The translations under genes were made by a program, and so were the position numbers. The notes beneath the pieces are model-generated. The model saw only the letters and a list, made by a program, of their open reading frames with translations, was not told the DNA's origin and did not search any database. A DNA stretch of 64,000 nt from AP-15 sp036500965. Its GTDB lineage: Bacteria > Pseudomonadota > Alphaproteobacteria > ATCC43930 > CGMCC-115725. Shown here piece by piece: positions 1-8,053 of this stretch; positions within the stretch are counted from its first letter, which is position 1; the number at the start of each line of letters is the position of its first letter. The DNA is taken from positions 61,603-125,602 of the forward strand of contig DASYBC010000054.1 of NCBI GenBank assembly GCA_036500965.1, given 5' to 3'.

Positions 1-2
1 AG

Positions 3-1199
3 GCGCGCGAGGCGCTCGGATTGCTGGGCGCCTATGTCACCGAGACGATCCAGGGTCTCTCGGACCTGGTCGCGTTTCAGGCGGTGGCCGGCCGCCGCCG
101 GCGCTTTATCGAGCTGGTGCGCGGCTATCAGCGGATCAGGCTCGAGCTGCTGCGCGACCTCTCGGCGCAGACCGCACGGCTCGAAACCGTGACCGGGCTT
201 GGCGGGCTCGCGGTTGCGGTAGTCGGCGCCCGGCTCGCCGCCGAGCATCACTTGGCGCCGACCATGCTGCCGTTGCTGATCCTGATCGCGCTGTCGTCAT
301 TTTTGCCGATCTCCGAGATTGCCCAGGTCAGCCGCCAGCTCGCCGACACGATCGCCTCGACCCGCCGGCTCCATGCGGTGCATCGCGTGGTGCCGACGGT
401 GGTCGATGGCCCGCTGCGCCCGCCCGAGCCCAAGGGCGGCTCGGCGATCCGCTTCGAGGGGGCGAGCTTTGCCTATCCGGGTACGCGGCGCGCGGCGCTC
501 AGCGACATCCGGCTCGCGGTGCCGGCCGGTTCCACCCTGGCGTTGGTCGGGCCGTCTGGCGCCGGCAAGACCACGATCGCCAATCTGCTGCTGCGCTTCT
601 GGGACCCGAGCGCCGGGCGGATTCTGATCGACGGGGTCGATCTGCGCCAATTCGAGCTCGACCATCTGCGCCGCCGGGTGTCCTTGGTGTCGCAGGACAC
701 TTATCTGTTCAACGACACCCTGCGCGCCAATGTGGCGCTGGCCCGGCCCGAAGCCGGCGAGGCCGAAATCGAGCGTGCGCTCGAGCAGGCGGCTCTCGCC
801 AAATTTGTCGCGAGCCTGCCCGAGGGGCTCGACACCCCGGTCGGCGAGCGCGGCGTCCAGCTGTCCGGCGGGCAGCGCCAGCGCGTCGCGATCGCCCGCG
901 CCTTTCTGAAGAACGCACCGACCCTGGTGCTCGACGAGGCCACCTCGCACCTCGATGCGGTCAGCGAAGCGCAGGTGCGCGGTGCCCTCGATGCCCTGAT
1001 GCGCGACCGCACCACGATCGTCATCGCCCACCGGCTTTCGACGGTGCGCAACGCCGACCTGTTGGCGGTGCTCGACCATGGCCGGCTGGTCGAGACCGGC
1101 AGCCATGCCGAGTTGATCGCCCAAGGCGGCCTCTACTCCCGGCTGATCCGCCACCAGCTCGAAGGTGCCCGCCAGCCGCTCCGCGCCGCCGGCGATTAG
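3..1199 (+). CDS. ABC exporter, fused permease-ATPase, C-terminal part
   Basis: The reading frame is open to the left edge, so the start lies outside the window. About 130 residues of the end of a type-1 exporter membrane domain come first, with a hydrophobic stretch near bases 245-305. A complete nucleotide-binding domain follows: Walker A GPSGAGKTT (about 549-575), signature LSGGQRQR (about 861-884), Walker B LVLDEAT (about 924-945) and the switch histidine in IAHRLS. The protein would sit in the inner membrane as a dimer and drive export by ATP hydrolysis. The membrane part (VTETIQGLSDLVAF) recalls the CydC-like group of thiol or peptide exporters, but the substrate cannot be read from this fragment. 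A CydD-like partner, if any, would lie upstream. It ends 72 bases before a separate toxin-antitoxin pair. Confidence 0.9.
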   Translation, partial: AREALGLLGAYVTETIQGLSDLVAFQAVAGRRRRFIELVRGYQRIRLELLRDLSAQTARLETVTGLGGLAVAVVGARLAAEHHLAPTMLPLLILIALSSFLPISEIAQVSRQLADTIASTRRLHAVHRVVPTVVDGPLRPPEPKGGSAIRFEGASFAYPGTRRAALSDIRLAVPAGSTLALVGPSGAGKTTIANLLLRFWDPSAGRILIDGVDLRQFELDHLRRRVSLVSQDTYLFNDTLRANVALARPEAGEAEIERALEQAALAKFVASLPEGLDTPVGERGVQLSGGQRQRVAIARAFLKNAPTLVLDEATSHLDAVSEAQVRGALDALMRDRTTIVIAHRLSTVRNADLLAVLDHGRLVETGSHAELIAQGGLYSRLIRHQLEGARQPLRAAGD

Positions 1200-1286
1200 A
1201 CCGAGTCTCCTCGACCCCACGCCGATTGCGGCGCGAGCGACTGCTGACCATCGTGACCAAGATCGTCAACAATGGCGAGGGCCGGC

Positions 1287-1547
1287 ATGTCCGAGAACGC
1301 GGCGGTCTGGTCGGTCGCCGAAGCCAAAGCTCGGTTGAGCGAGGTGATTGACCGGGCGCTCGAACAAGGGCCGCAGGAGATTACCCGAAACGGCCGCCCG
1401 GCTGTGGCCGTCGTCGCGTCCGAGGAGTGGGCGCGCAGAACCTGGCGCAAGGGAACTCTCGCGAAATTCTTCGCAGCATCGCCGCTGCCCGGCGCAGAAC
1501 TCGAGATCGAACGTCCGCAAGACGGGGTGCGTGAGATAGCGCTGTGA
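1287..1547 (+). CDS. Phd/YefM-family antitoxin
   Basis: A small protein of about 86 residues. Its N-terminal half has the Phd/YefM fold pattern: AVWSVAEAKARLSEVID, then an ITRNGRPAVAVV strand. Such antitoxins bind their own promoter through the N-terminus and neutralise the toxin with the C-terminal tail. The ATG used here begins MSENAAVW; an in-frame ATG five codons earlier is possible. The stop codon overlaps the GTG start of the PIN-domain toxin that follows (GTGA), so the pair is translationally coupled. A Phd-type antitoxin with a VapC-type toxin is a common mixed pairing. Autoregulation is expected from the family, but I did not identify an operator. Confidence 0.85.
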   Translation: MSENAAVWSVAEAKARLSEVIDRALEQGPQEITRNGRPAVAVVASEEWARRTWRKGTLAKFFAASPLPGAELEIERPQDGVREIAL

Positions 1548-1963
1548 GTCGAGGCTGGTTGATCGACACGAACGTTATTTCCGAATGGTTCAAGCCTCGG
1601 CCCAATGCCGGGGTCGTGCGCTGGCTGGAAGAGGTGGATGAGGATCCGGTTTTCTTTAGCGTCATCAGCCTTGCCGAAATCCGCTTTGGGGTCGAGCGGC
1701 TGGACCCGGGGCGGCGCGGGGCGCGACCGGACCAGTGGCTCCGGGAGGAGCTGCCGACCCGCTTCGACGGTCGCATCGTGTCGGTGGACGAGCGGGTCGC
1801 CGATGCGTGCGGCTGGCTATTGGCCCGGGCAAGGAGGGCCGGGCGCGGGCTTGGCGCAATGGACGCGCTGATCGCCGCCACGTGCCAAGCCTGCGATCTC
1901 GTGCTCGCAACCCGCAACCTCGTCGAGCAGCTAGGGATCGAGCTCAACGCCCCCTTTAGTTGA
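1544..1963 (+). CDS. VapC-family PIN-domain ribonuclease toxin
   Basis: A 139-residue PIN-domain protein. Acidic residues expected to bind Mg2+ are visible: Asp in LIDTNVIS near the N-terminus, Glu in SLAEIRFG, and Asp in GAMDALIAA. The usual fourth acidic position after TRN appears as Glu rather than Asp. VapC toxins cleave tRNA or rRNA when released from their antitoxin. The GTG start overlaps the stop of the Phd-like antitoxin upstream, which fixes the start and the pairing. The 3' end overlaps by eight bases, tail to tail, with the amidohydrolase gene on the other strand, so there is no room for a separate terminator. Confidence 0.88.
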   Translation: MSRGWLIDTNVISEWFKPRPNAGVVRWLEEVDEDPVFFSVISLAEIRFGVERLDPGRRGARPDQWLREELPTRFDGRIVSVDERVADACGWLLARARRAGRGLGAMDALIAATCQACDLVLATRNLVEQLGIELNAPFS

Positions 1964-3053
1964 TGCCGAGGAGCTTAGCGGCGGTGCCGCCGAGGATCGC
2001 GATCTTGTCGTCGTCGCTCAAGCCGGGAGTCGACAGGATGTGGTCGACCGGCACCTTGTTCCACGGGAACGGGTAGTCGGTGCCGAGGATGACCTGGCCG
2101 ACGCCCGACTCGGCGATCAGGTGACGCATCGCCTCGCCGGTGAACATGATCGTGTCGAAATAGAGCTGTCCGTCCTTCAGGTATTGCGTCGGTTTTTTCT
2201 TGGGCAGCGGGCCGACACGGTCGGGGAAGGTGGTGATCACCGCGTCCGAGCGGTTGGCGTAGGAGGGCAGAAAGCCGCCGCCATGCGCGGCGCAGATCTT
2301 CAGCCCCGGGAACCTGTCGAGCGTCCCCTCGAAGATCAGGTGCGACAGCGCGATCGTGGTTTCGAGCGGGTTGCCGATCGTGTTGGTGAGGAGCCCGCTG
2401 CCCCTGAGCCGGCCGGTCGGCTCCAGTTCGCGGGTGCCGAGCGGGTGCATGAAGATCAGGATGCCAAGCTCTTCGGCCTTGGCCCAGACCGGGTGGAATT
2501 TCGGGTCCGCCAATTCCTGGCCGGCGACGCTGCCGCCGACCGACAGCCCGCGCAGCCCTAAATTCTTGACTGCGTGCTCGAGCTGCTCGACCGCCAGAGA
2601 CGGGTGCTGCAGCGCGACCGTGGCGAAGGCGACAAAGCGGTCCGGCGTGCCGGCGCAGAACTCGGCGAGCTTTTCGTTCTGGATCCGGATCAGCTCGGCC
2701 GCCGCGTCGCGTTCGGCGCGATACCAATACGGGTTGATGCTGAGCGCCTCGACATCGACCCCCTCGGCGTCCATCTCGGCGATGCGATCGCCGACGTTCG
2801 ACCACAGGAGGCCCGGCGCCTCGAGCGGGTGGTTGATCACCGCCGCCGCCTCGGGAACGATGGTGTGGGCGTGGATATCGACGGTCTTGACCCGCTTGCC
2901 GCTGACGACGACCTCGCGCCGCCGGCCGGCTTGTGGCGTTCCTTGCCGGGATTGGCCTTGAGCCGCGTGCGCCGGCCGCGCTCGCGTCATGTTGCAGCCG
3001 ACAAAGGCGATGCCGGCGAGCGCACCGGTTAGAAGCTCTGCGCCGATAGCCAT
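1956..3053 (-). CDS. Secreted amidohydrolase of the ACMSD family
   Basis: A 365-residue TIM-barrel metal hydrolase of the amidohydrolase-2 group, to which aminocarboxymuconate-semialdehyde decarboxylase and gamma-resorcylate decarboxylase belong. Metal ligands are visible: the HxH motif in DIHAH (H61, H63), a histidine in FMHP, the histidine of AHGGG, and the late aspartate in LGTDYP. The first 30 residues contain a hydrophobic stretch followed by FVGC, which could be a lipobox or a short signal sequence, so the protein is probably exported; most family members are cytoplasmic. The substrate is unknown; decarboxylation or hydrolysis of an aromatic or keto acid is likely. A paralogue of the same superfamily, without a signal, lies at 37.0-38.2 kb. 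Confidence 0.85.
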   Translation of the reverse strand: MAIGAELLTGALAGIAFVGCNMTRARPAHAAQGQSRQGTPQAGRRREVVVSGKRVKTVDIHAHTIVPEAAAVINHPLEAPGLLWSNVGDRIAEMDAEGVDVEALSINPYWYRAERDAAAELIRIQNEKLAEFCAGTPDRFVAFATVALQHPSLAVEQLEHAVKNLGLRGLSVGGSVAGQELADPKFHPVWAKAEELGILIFMHPLGTRELEPTGRLRGSGLLTNTIGNPLETTIALSHLIFEGTLDRFPGLKICAAHGGGFLPSYANRSDAVITTFPDRVGPLPKKKPTQYLKDGQLYFDTIMFTGEAMRHLIAESGVGQVILGTDYPFPWNKVPVDHILSTPGLSDDDKIAILGGTAAKLLGIN

Positions 3054-3167
3054 GTCCTGTCTCCCCTGGTCGATTGCGATTGGCGAAATCTAAGCCGCCG
3101 ACGCCACGCGGCGCCACCGGTTTGCGTCGGGCGCCGGGGCGGGGCTGACCCGCACCGGCGGCGGCGG

Positions 3168-4190
3168 TCAGGAGCCCTTCGGCGCCGCCAGCAGGTCGGC
3201 GAGCCTGGTCTGCATCATTTTCGCCTTGTAGGACGGGATCGCGTACACCCACCGCGACACCCGGCCGTCGATCTTTTTCGCTTCGGCCGCGGCTTTGCCG
3301 GAGCCGCCGGCTTTGAGCGCGACCCAGTTCTTGTTGTCATGCTGGAACAGATCGACCTTGACCGTCAGCCCGTCGAAGCAAGTGAAGGATGCGACGGTAG
3401 CGCTCTTATTCGGCACCGGCAACTTCGTCGCCGGCGCGACGTCGTCGAGGTCGAGCGTCTCGAGCGCCATCGCCGGCTCGCCGAGCGCCGTGTCGTCCTT
3501 GTATTTGGCGTTGGCCGGCGCCCCGACGACGGCGAATTTCGCGTCCGGCGCGGCGCGAGCGAGGATCAGGGTCGAGCCGTCCGGCTGGGTCAGGCTGACC
3601 TTGGCGACCCGCTTGTCGGGGATGTCGACGATCTGCCGGTCGAGCCAGTTCGCCATCTCGTCGGAGAAGTCGAGCGAGCCGCGCGCCAGCCACGATTGCG
3701 GGTCGCCGGGCCTTCTGACATAGACGCCGTTATTGCCTTCGCCAAGCCGGTCATAGCTTTGCTTGCCGACGATCAGCCGGGCCAGCACCGCGGCGGACTT
3801 GTCTCTGAGGGTCACCAGCGTCGATTTACCCTTGCCCGGATCCTCGACCTGGAGGCGCGGGTAAAGAGCGGGCTCGCGGGTTTTCGGCTCGACCAGGGTC
3901 ACGTCGGCCAGCGCCAGCACGATCCGGCGGATTTTTGCGGAGGCCGCCGGATAGTCGCCCTTTTGCGCCACCAACCAGTTGTTGCCGTCGCGCACAAAAG
4001 TCAGGTCGAGCCCGCTGCGCCGAACCGCGACCGAAGCGACCTCTCCGAGCTTGTTCGCGAGACCCGGCAGCGCCGGCTGGTCCGCCCCGGCGCGGCTGAC
4101 GGCATGCCCGCCGGTGGCCAGCGCCGCCCCAGCGAGCGCGACCAGGACCACGGTTGCGGCGGCGAGCGGGATCAGGCTGCGTCTCTGCAT
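3168..4190 (-). CDS. DUF4340 protein of a Gld-type ABC cluster
   Basis: A protein of about 340 residues starting MQRRSLIPLAAATVV. One N-terminal membrane segment (residues 5-25) is followed by a long periplasmic domain with the look of DUF4340 (internal duplication around DLTFVRDGNNWLV and similar strands). I chose this ATG because GGAGCG-type Shine-Dalgarno bases precede it and because upstream in-frame codons run into the neighbouring gene. It is the last gene of a four-gene minus-strand cluster: ATPase, permease, GldG-like protein, this one. DUF4340 proteins commonly accompany GldG-like proteins. Their role is not established; a periplasmic partner of the transporter is the simplest reading. 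Confidence 0.8.
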   Translation of the reverse strand: MQRRSLIPLAAATVVLVALAGAALATGGHAVSRAGADQPALPGLANKLGEVASVAVRRSGLDLTFVRDGNNWLVAQKGDYPAASAKIRRIVLALADVTLVEPKTREPALYPRLQVEDPGKGKSTLVTLRDKSAAVLARLIVGKQSYDRLGEGNNGVYVRRPGDPQSWLARGSLDFSDEMANWLDRQIVDIPDKRVAKVSLTQPDGSTLILARAAPDAKFAVVGAPANAKYKDDTALGEPAMALETLDLDDVAPATKLPVPNKSATVASFTCFDGLTVKVDLFQHDNKNWVALKAGGSGKAAAEAKKIDGRVSRWVYAIPSYKAKMMQTRLADLLAAPKGS

Positions 4191-4236
4191 GGCGCTCCCT
4201 CGCCAATTGTGCGCCGACATGCTGCAAACCCGCTGC

Positions 4237-6189
4237 TCATGCTTCGAGCGCGCGCCGCCGGCGACGCTTGACCCGCACAGCCCCGACGATGACCGCGGCC
4301 ACGGCGACAATGATCGGGATCAGCGCGATGTTGAAGAATTCGAGCTCTTCCTTCAGCCCCTCGATGTTGCGGCGCAGCGCCGCCTGCACACCGCGCAGCT
4401 GGCGGCGGGTTTGCAGCATGTCGGCGCGGAACTGCTCGACCGCCTTCTCCTGCTCGGGCGAGAGGGTCGCCGGCGTGTCGGCCTCGTTCTTGCCGGTCAG
4501 GTCGGCGAGCTGCGCTTCGGTGCCTTTGAGCTTGGCCTGCAGCGCCTGCTCCTCGGCGCTGTAGCGCGCCTGAGCCTCGCGCTGAATGCGATCGACAACG
4601 ACAAACGGGCGGGTCGCGGTGCCGCGGCTGCGCAGCCCGATCAAATCCTCGCCGCCGGCCAAGACGTCGATCGCATTGGCGACAAAGTCGCCGTTGTTGG
4701 CGAGCGGCACCGCCACCTGCTGACCGAAGAAATTCTGGCTCTGCACCCAGAGCCGGTCGTCGAGCATGTCGGTATCGGCGACGACCACGACGTTGATCGG
4801 GTGCGCCGATTGCTTGAGCCATTTGGATGCGCCTGTGGCCTTAGCGCCCCGCGGCTTCGGCGCCGATGGCGTTACCGCCGCTCTCGGCGGGCCGTCGGGG
4901 AATGCGCTGCCGACCATGCCGGTGACATGGGCGGCGAGGATGTAGCGTTTGCCGGTCGGCGTGAAATCGGCGAGGAGGCCGGCGACGTCGGGCATGCCGT
5001 CGAGCTTCTCGACCGGGATCCTGTCCGAATCGCGCGACGTCCAGATCAAGGGCTCGATCGTTGTCTTGGCGCGCGGCAGCTTCTCGAGGATGCCGGCTGA
5101 GGCCAAATTGACGTGGCTCAGATCGGCGGTGATCATGTCGCTGCGATTAAGGTTTGCGGCGTGCAGGTCGAGCCACGCGACATAGTCGAGCGGCTCGTCG
5201 CCATGGCCGGGAACCGGCACGTTGACCTCTTGCGCGTCGCGGCGGTCACCGGCCACGTATTTGTCGGACATCTGAAAGCCCCAGGCCTTGAACAGCGGCA
5301 CCAGGTTGCTGGCGGTCGACGCTCCCGGTGGGGTCTCCTGGTTTGGCTGTGAGGCCTGCATTTCAGAGTGCGGATCGACGAAAATCAGCGCCTTGCCACC
5401 CTTCAGCACAAATTGGTCGATCGCGAACAATGTCTTGGGCTGGAGGTGCTGCGGGTGCGCCAGCATCAGCACATCGACATCTGAGGGAATGACGCCGACA
5501 TCGCTGCCAAGCGGCTCGATTTTGTCGAGCTGCTGCAATTGCTGGATGACGGCCATCGGCTGGCTCGGCTGGCCCCGCATCATCGCCATCATGTTGCCTT
5601 GCAGCGGCAGGCTGCTGATCAGCCCGACCACCGGCTTTTTCGGAAACGCCAGGCTGCGGACGAGCTTGGTCAAGTCATATTCGAGAAAGCGCTGCCGGTC
5701 GGGCGAAAAGAACGCGATTGTCTGCTGGTCGTCAGTCGAGTTGGTGCCGGCGAGCCCGAAATAAACCTGGTCGCCTTCGCTGTCGAGCGGCACCGCCTGC
5801 AGGCCAAACGCCACCGCCTGGTCCTCGACCGCCGAATAGGGCTGCGGATTGAAGACCTCGAGACGCAGCTTGCCATGCGCCGCGGCGACGTATTGATCGA
5901 GCAGCTCGCGCACCCGCTGGGCATAAACGCCATAGGCCGGAACCTGGTCGCCGAGCCGGGTCGAATAATAAAAGCGCAGGGTGATCGGCTCGTCGATCTG
6001 CGCCAGGGTGCGCAAGGTGCCGGGCGACAGCGTGTAAAGATGCTCGGCGGTCAGGTCGAGCCGCGCCGAAAACCAACGCCCGATGATGATGTTGACCGCG
6101 ACCAGCATCAGCGCGATGCACACGAGGGCGGCGACCGCGACCGCGCGGCGCGAGCCAAAGAAGCCGGGGGAGCGGGCCGTTGCGTTCAT
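4237..6189 (-). CDS. GldG-like auxiliary protein of an ABC transporter
   Basis: A protein of 650 residues starting MNATARSPGFF. It has an N-terminal membrane helix (about residues 14-36) followed by DLTAEHLYTLSPGT, a hallmark of GldG-type (ABC_transp_aux) proteins. A large periplasmic region follows, then a predicted coiled coil rich in Glu/Gln/Leu, and a C-terminal membrane helix ending in a run of arginines. GldG is part of the GldA-GldF-GldG transporter needed for gliding in Bacteroidetes; in Proteobacteria the homologues have no settled role. The start is one base away from the end of the permease gene upstream, so the two are co-translated. There is no sign of the other gliding genes here, so motility should not be assumed. 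Confidence 0.85.
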   Translation of the reverse strand: MNATARSPGFFGSRRAVAVAALVCIALMLVAVNIIIGRWFSARLDLTAEHLYTLSPGTLRTLAQIDEPITLRFYYSTRLGDQVPAYGVYAQRVRELLDQYVAAAHGKLRLEVFNPQPYSAVEDQAVAFGLQAVPLDSEGDQVYFGLAGTNSTDDQQTIAFFSPDRQRFLEYDLTKLVRSLAFPKKPVVGLISSLPLQGNMMAMMRGQPSQPMAVIQQLQQLDKIEPLGSDVGVIPSDVDVLMLAHPQHLQPKTLFAIDQFVLKGGKALIFVDPHSEMQASQPNQETPPGASTASNLVPLFKAWGFQMSDKYVAGDRRDAQEVNVPVPGHGDEPLDYVAWLDLHAANLNRSDMITADLSHVNLASAGILEKLPRAKTTIEPLIWTSRDSDRIPVEKLDGMPDVAGLLADFTPTGKRYILAAHVTGMVGSAFPDGPPRAAVTPSAPKPRGAKATGASKWLKQSAHPINVVVVADTDMLDDRLWVQSQNFFGQQVAVPLANNGDFVANAIDVLAGGEDLIGLRSRGTATRPFVVVDRIQREAQARYSAEEQALQAKLKGTEAQLADLTGKNEADTPATLSPEQEKAVEQFRADMLQTRRQLRGVQAALRRNIEGLKEELEFFNIALIPIIVAVAAVIVGAVRVKRRRRRALEA

Positions 6190-6190
6190 C

Positions 6191-6925
6191 TCACTCGGCC
6201 TTTTCGAGGTCGACCAGGATCGCGTTGGCGAACAGAAAGGCGACCATGATCGAAACGAAGTAGGCGACGTCGCGCACATCGAGCACGCCGCGGGTGATGG
6301 CGCTGAAATGGTCGAGAAAACTGGTCTGCGCGATGGCCCCGATCAGCCATTGCGGCGCCCAGCCCTGAAACAGCCCCAGCACCACCGGCGAGCCGGCGAC
6401 GGTAAAGACAAACGCGATCGCCGCGGTCACGACAAAGGCGATGACCTGGTTCTTGGTAGCCGCCGAAACGCAGGCGCCGATCGCGAGGAAGGCGCCGGCC
6501 ATCAGCCAGCTGCCGATATAGCTCGCCAGGATCACCCCATTATCGGGATGGCCGAGCAGGTTGACCGTGATCCAGAACGGAAAGGTCAGGGCGAGCGCGA
6601 TCCCGGCAAAGCACCAGGCGGCGAGGAATTTCCCGACGACCGCCTCGGTCATGCGAATCGGCAGGGTCAGGAACAGCTCGATCGTGCCGCTCTTGCGCTC
6701 CTCGGCCCACAGCCGCATCGACAGTGCCGGGATCAGCACCAGGTATAGCCACGGATGAAACGCAAAGAACGGCTGCAGATCGGCCTGCCCGCGCTGGAAG
6801 AAATCGCCGACAAAAAAGGTCAGCACCCCCGCCATGACCAGAAAGATGACGATGAACACATAGGCGAGCGGGGTGGCGAAATAGCTCGCGAGCTCGCGGC
6901 GGAAGATGGTCAGGATGTTGCGCAT
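6191..6925 (-). CDS. ABC-2 type permease, GldF-like
   Basis: A 244-residue integral membrane protein with about six hydrophobic helices. It begins MRNILTIFRRELASYFATPLAY, typical of ABC-2 permeases in which a short amphipathic helix precedes TM1. The motif LWAEERKSGTIELFLTLPI is the conserved cytoplasmic coupling segment of the GldF/NosY group. It lies six bases downstream of the ATPase gene and abuts the GldG-like gene, so ATPase, permease and auxiliary protein form one transcription unit. It should form the membrane channel of the exporter. The substrate is not evident. Confidence 0.88.
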   Translation of the reverse strand: MRNILTIFRRELASYFATPLAYVFIVIFLVMAGVLTFFVGDFFQRGQADLQPFFAFHPWLYLVLIPALSMRLWAEERKSGTIELFLTLPIRMTEAVVGKFLAAWCFAGIALALTFPFWITVNLLGHPDNGVILASYIGSWLMAGAFLAIGACVSAATKNQVIAFVVTAAIAFVFTVAGSPVVLGLFQGWAPQWLIGAIAQTSFLDHFSAITRGVLDVRDVAYFVSIMVAFLFANAILVDLEKAE

Positions 6926-6931
6926 GGCGGG

Positions 6932-7894
6932 TCAGGCCGCTTCAGCAAGCACGGCCGGCGCCCCCGGCGCCATCGTGATCTCGCGAAAGACGTCGTCGAG
7001 CCGGCCGCGCTCGACCCGCAGCAGGGCGAGCTGCCAGCGATGCGCGCGAGCCAGATCGGCGACATCGGCAGCGATGTCCTCGCCATCGCGCGGGAAGGCC
7101 ATCAGCGCTTCGCCCTCGCTGTCGTTGACCGGCTCGACGGCCGCAACCGCGGGCAGGCGCGAGAGCTCGGCGCGGATTTGCGCCGGATCGCCGCCGGCAA
7201 CGACCAGGCGCACGGCGTTGTGGTGGCGCGAGCGCCGCGCCAGCTCGGCCGGGGTCGCGTCGGCGAGCACGCGGCCGTGGGCAATGATGATCGCCCGGCT
7301 GCACACCGCCTCGACTTCTTCGAGCAGATGGGTCGAGATGATGATCGCCTTCTCGGGGCGCATCGCGGCGATGATCCGGCGCATCTCGTATTTCTGGTTG
7401 GGGTCGAGCCCGTCGGTCGGCTCGTCGAGGATCAGCACCTGCGGGTCGTGCAGCAAGGCTTGCGCCACCCCGACGCGGCGCCGATAGCCCTTCGACAAGG
7501 TGTCGATCGGCTGGTGCAGCACCTCGGCGATATGGATCATCTCGACCACCCGGCCGATGCGCAGCTGGGCTTCGCGCCCGGCAAAGCCGCGGATATGAGC
7601 GATAAAGCCGAGAAATTCGGCGGGCGTCATGTCGGGATAGGCCGGCGCACCCTCCGGCAGGTAGCCGATCGAGCGCTTCGCGGCGATCGGCTCACGGGCG
7701 ACGTCGTGGCCGCAGATGATTGCGGTGCCGGCGGTCGGCGCCACAAACCCGGTGATCATCTTCATCGTCGTCGATTTGCCCGCTCCGTTCGGGCCAAGAA
7801 AGCCCAAGACCTCGCCGCGCGGCACCGTGAACGACACGTCGTCGACCGCGATCAACGAACCGAAATGTTTGACCAGATGACGGATTTCCAGCAT
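6932..7894 (-). CDS. ABC transporter ATPase, GldA/NosF-like
   Basis: A protein of about 320 residues starting MLEIRHLVKHFG. Walker A is GPNGAGKST (residues 34-42), the signature reads LSKGYRRRV (Lys in the second position, common in this subgroup) and Walker B is VLILDEPTDGLD. The roughly 100-residue C-terminal extension is typical of ATPases paired with ABC-2 permeases. A GGGGG stretch about eight bases before the ATG supports this start; an in-frame ATG six codons upstream is also possible. It is the first gene of the DUF4340/GldG cluster and faces away from the cyclase gene across a 159-base intergenic region that should hold both promoters. Confidence 0.9.
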   Translation of the reverse strand: MLEIRHLVKHFGSLIAVDDVSFTVPRGEVLGFLGPNGAGKSTTMKMITGFVAPTAGTAIICGHDVAREPIAAKRSIGYLPEGAPAYPDMTPAEFLGFIAHIRGFAGREAQLRIGRVVEMIHIAEVLHQPIDTLSKGYRRRVGVAQALLHDPQVLILDEPTDGLDPNQKYEMRRIIAAMRPEKAIIISTHLLEEVEAVCSRAIIIAHGRVLADATPAELARRSRHHNAVRLVVAGGDPAQIRAELSRLPAVAAVEPVNDSEGEALMAFPRDGEDIAADVADLARAHRWQLALLRVERGRLDDVFREITMAPGAPAVLAEAA

Positions 7895-8053
7895 AGAGCC
7901 AGCCCCCAGCATGGCGGCACTGTTTTGCCATCCTCCGCCGGTCCCCGCAGTGCGGCGCAAGCGCGCAGCAATGCGGTCCGCCGACTCGCGGCCGAATAGC
8001 CGCTCACCGGCAATGGAGCTCGCTATCGGGCGCCGTCCCCTCCGGGGCCTTCA

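Noticed and set aside
1975..3252. A 425-codon open frame on the minus strand overlapping the amidohydrolase gene in another frame
   Set aside because: Arg/Gly/Ala-rich product typical of a shadow frame in high-GC DNA; the amidohydrolase frame carries all family motifs.
3168..7894. Gliding motility machinery
   Set aside because: Only the ABC part and DUF4340 are present; similar clusters occur widely in non-gliding Proteobacteria.
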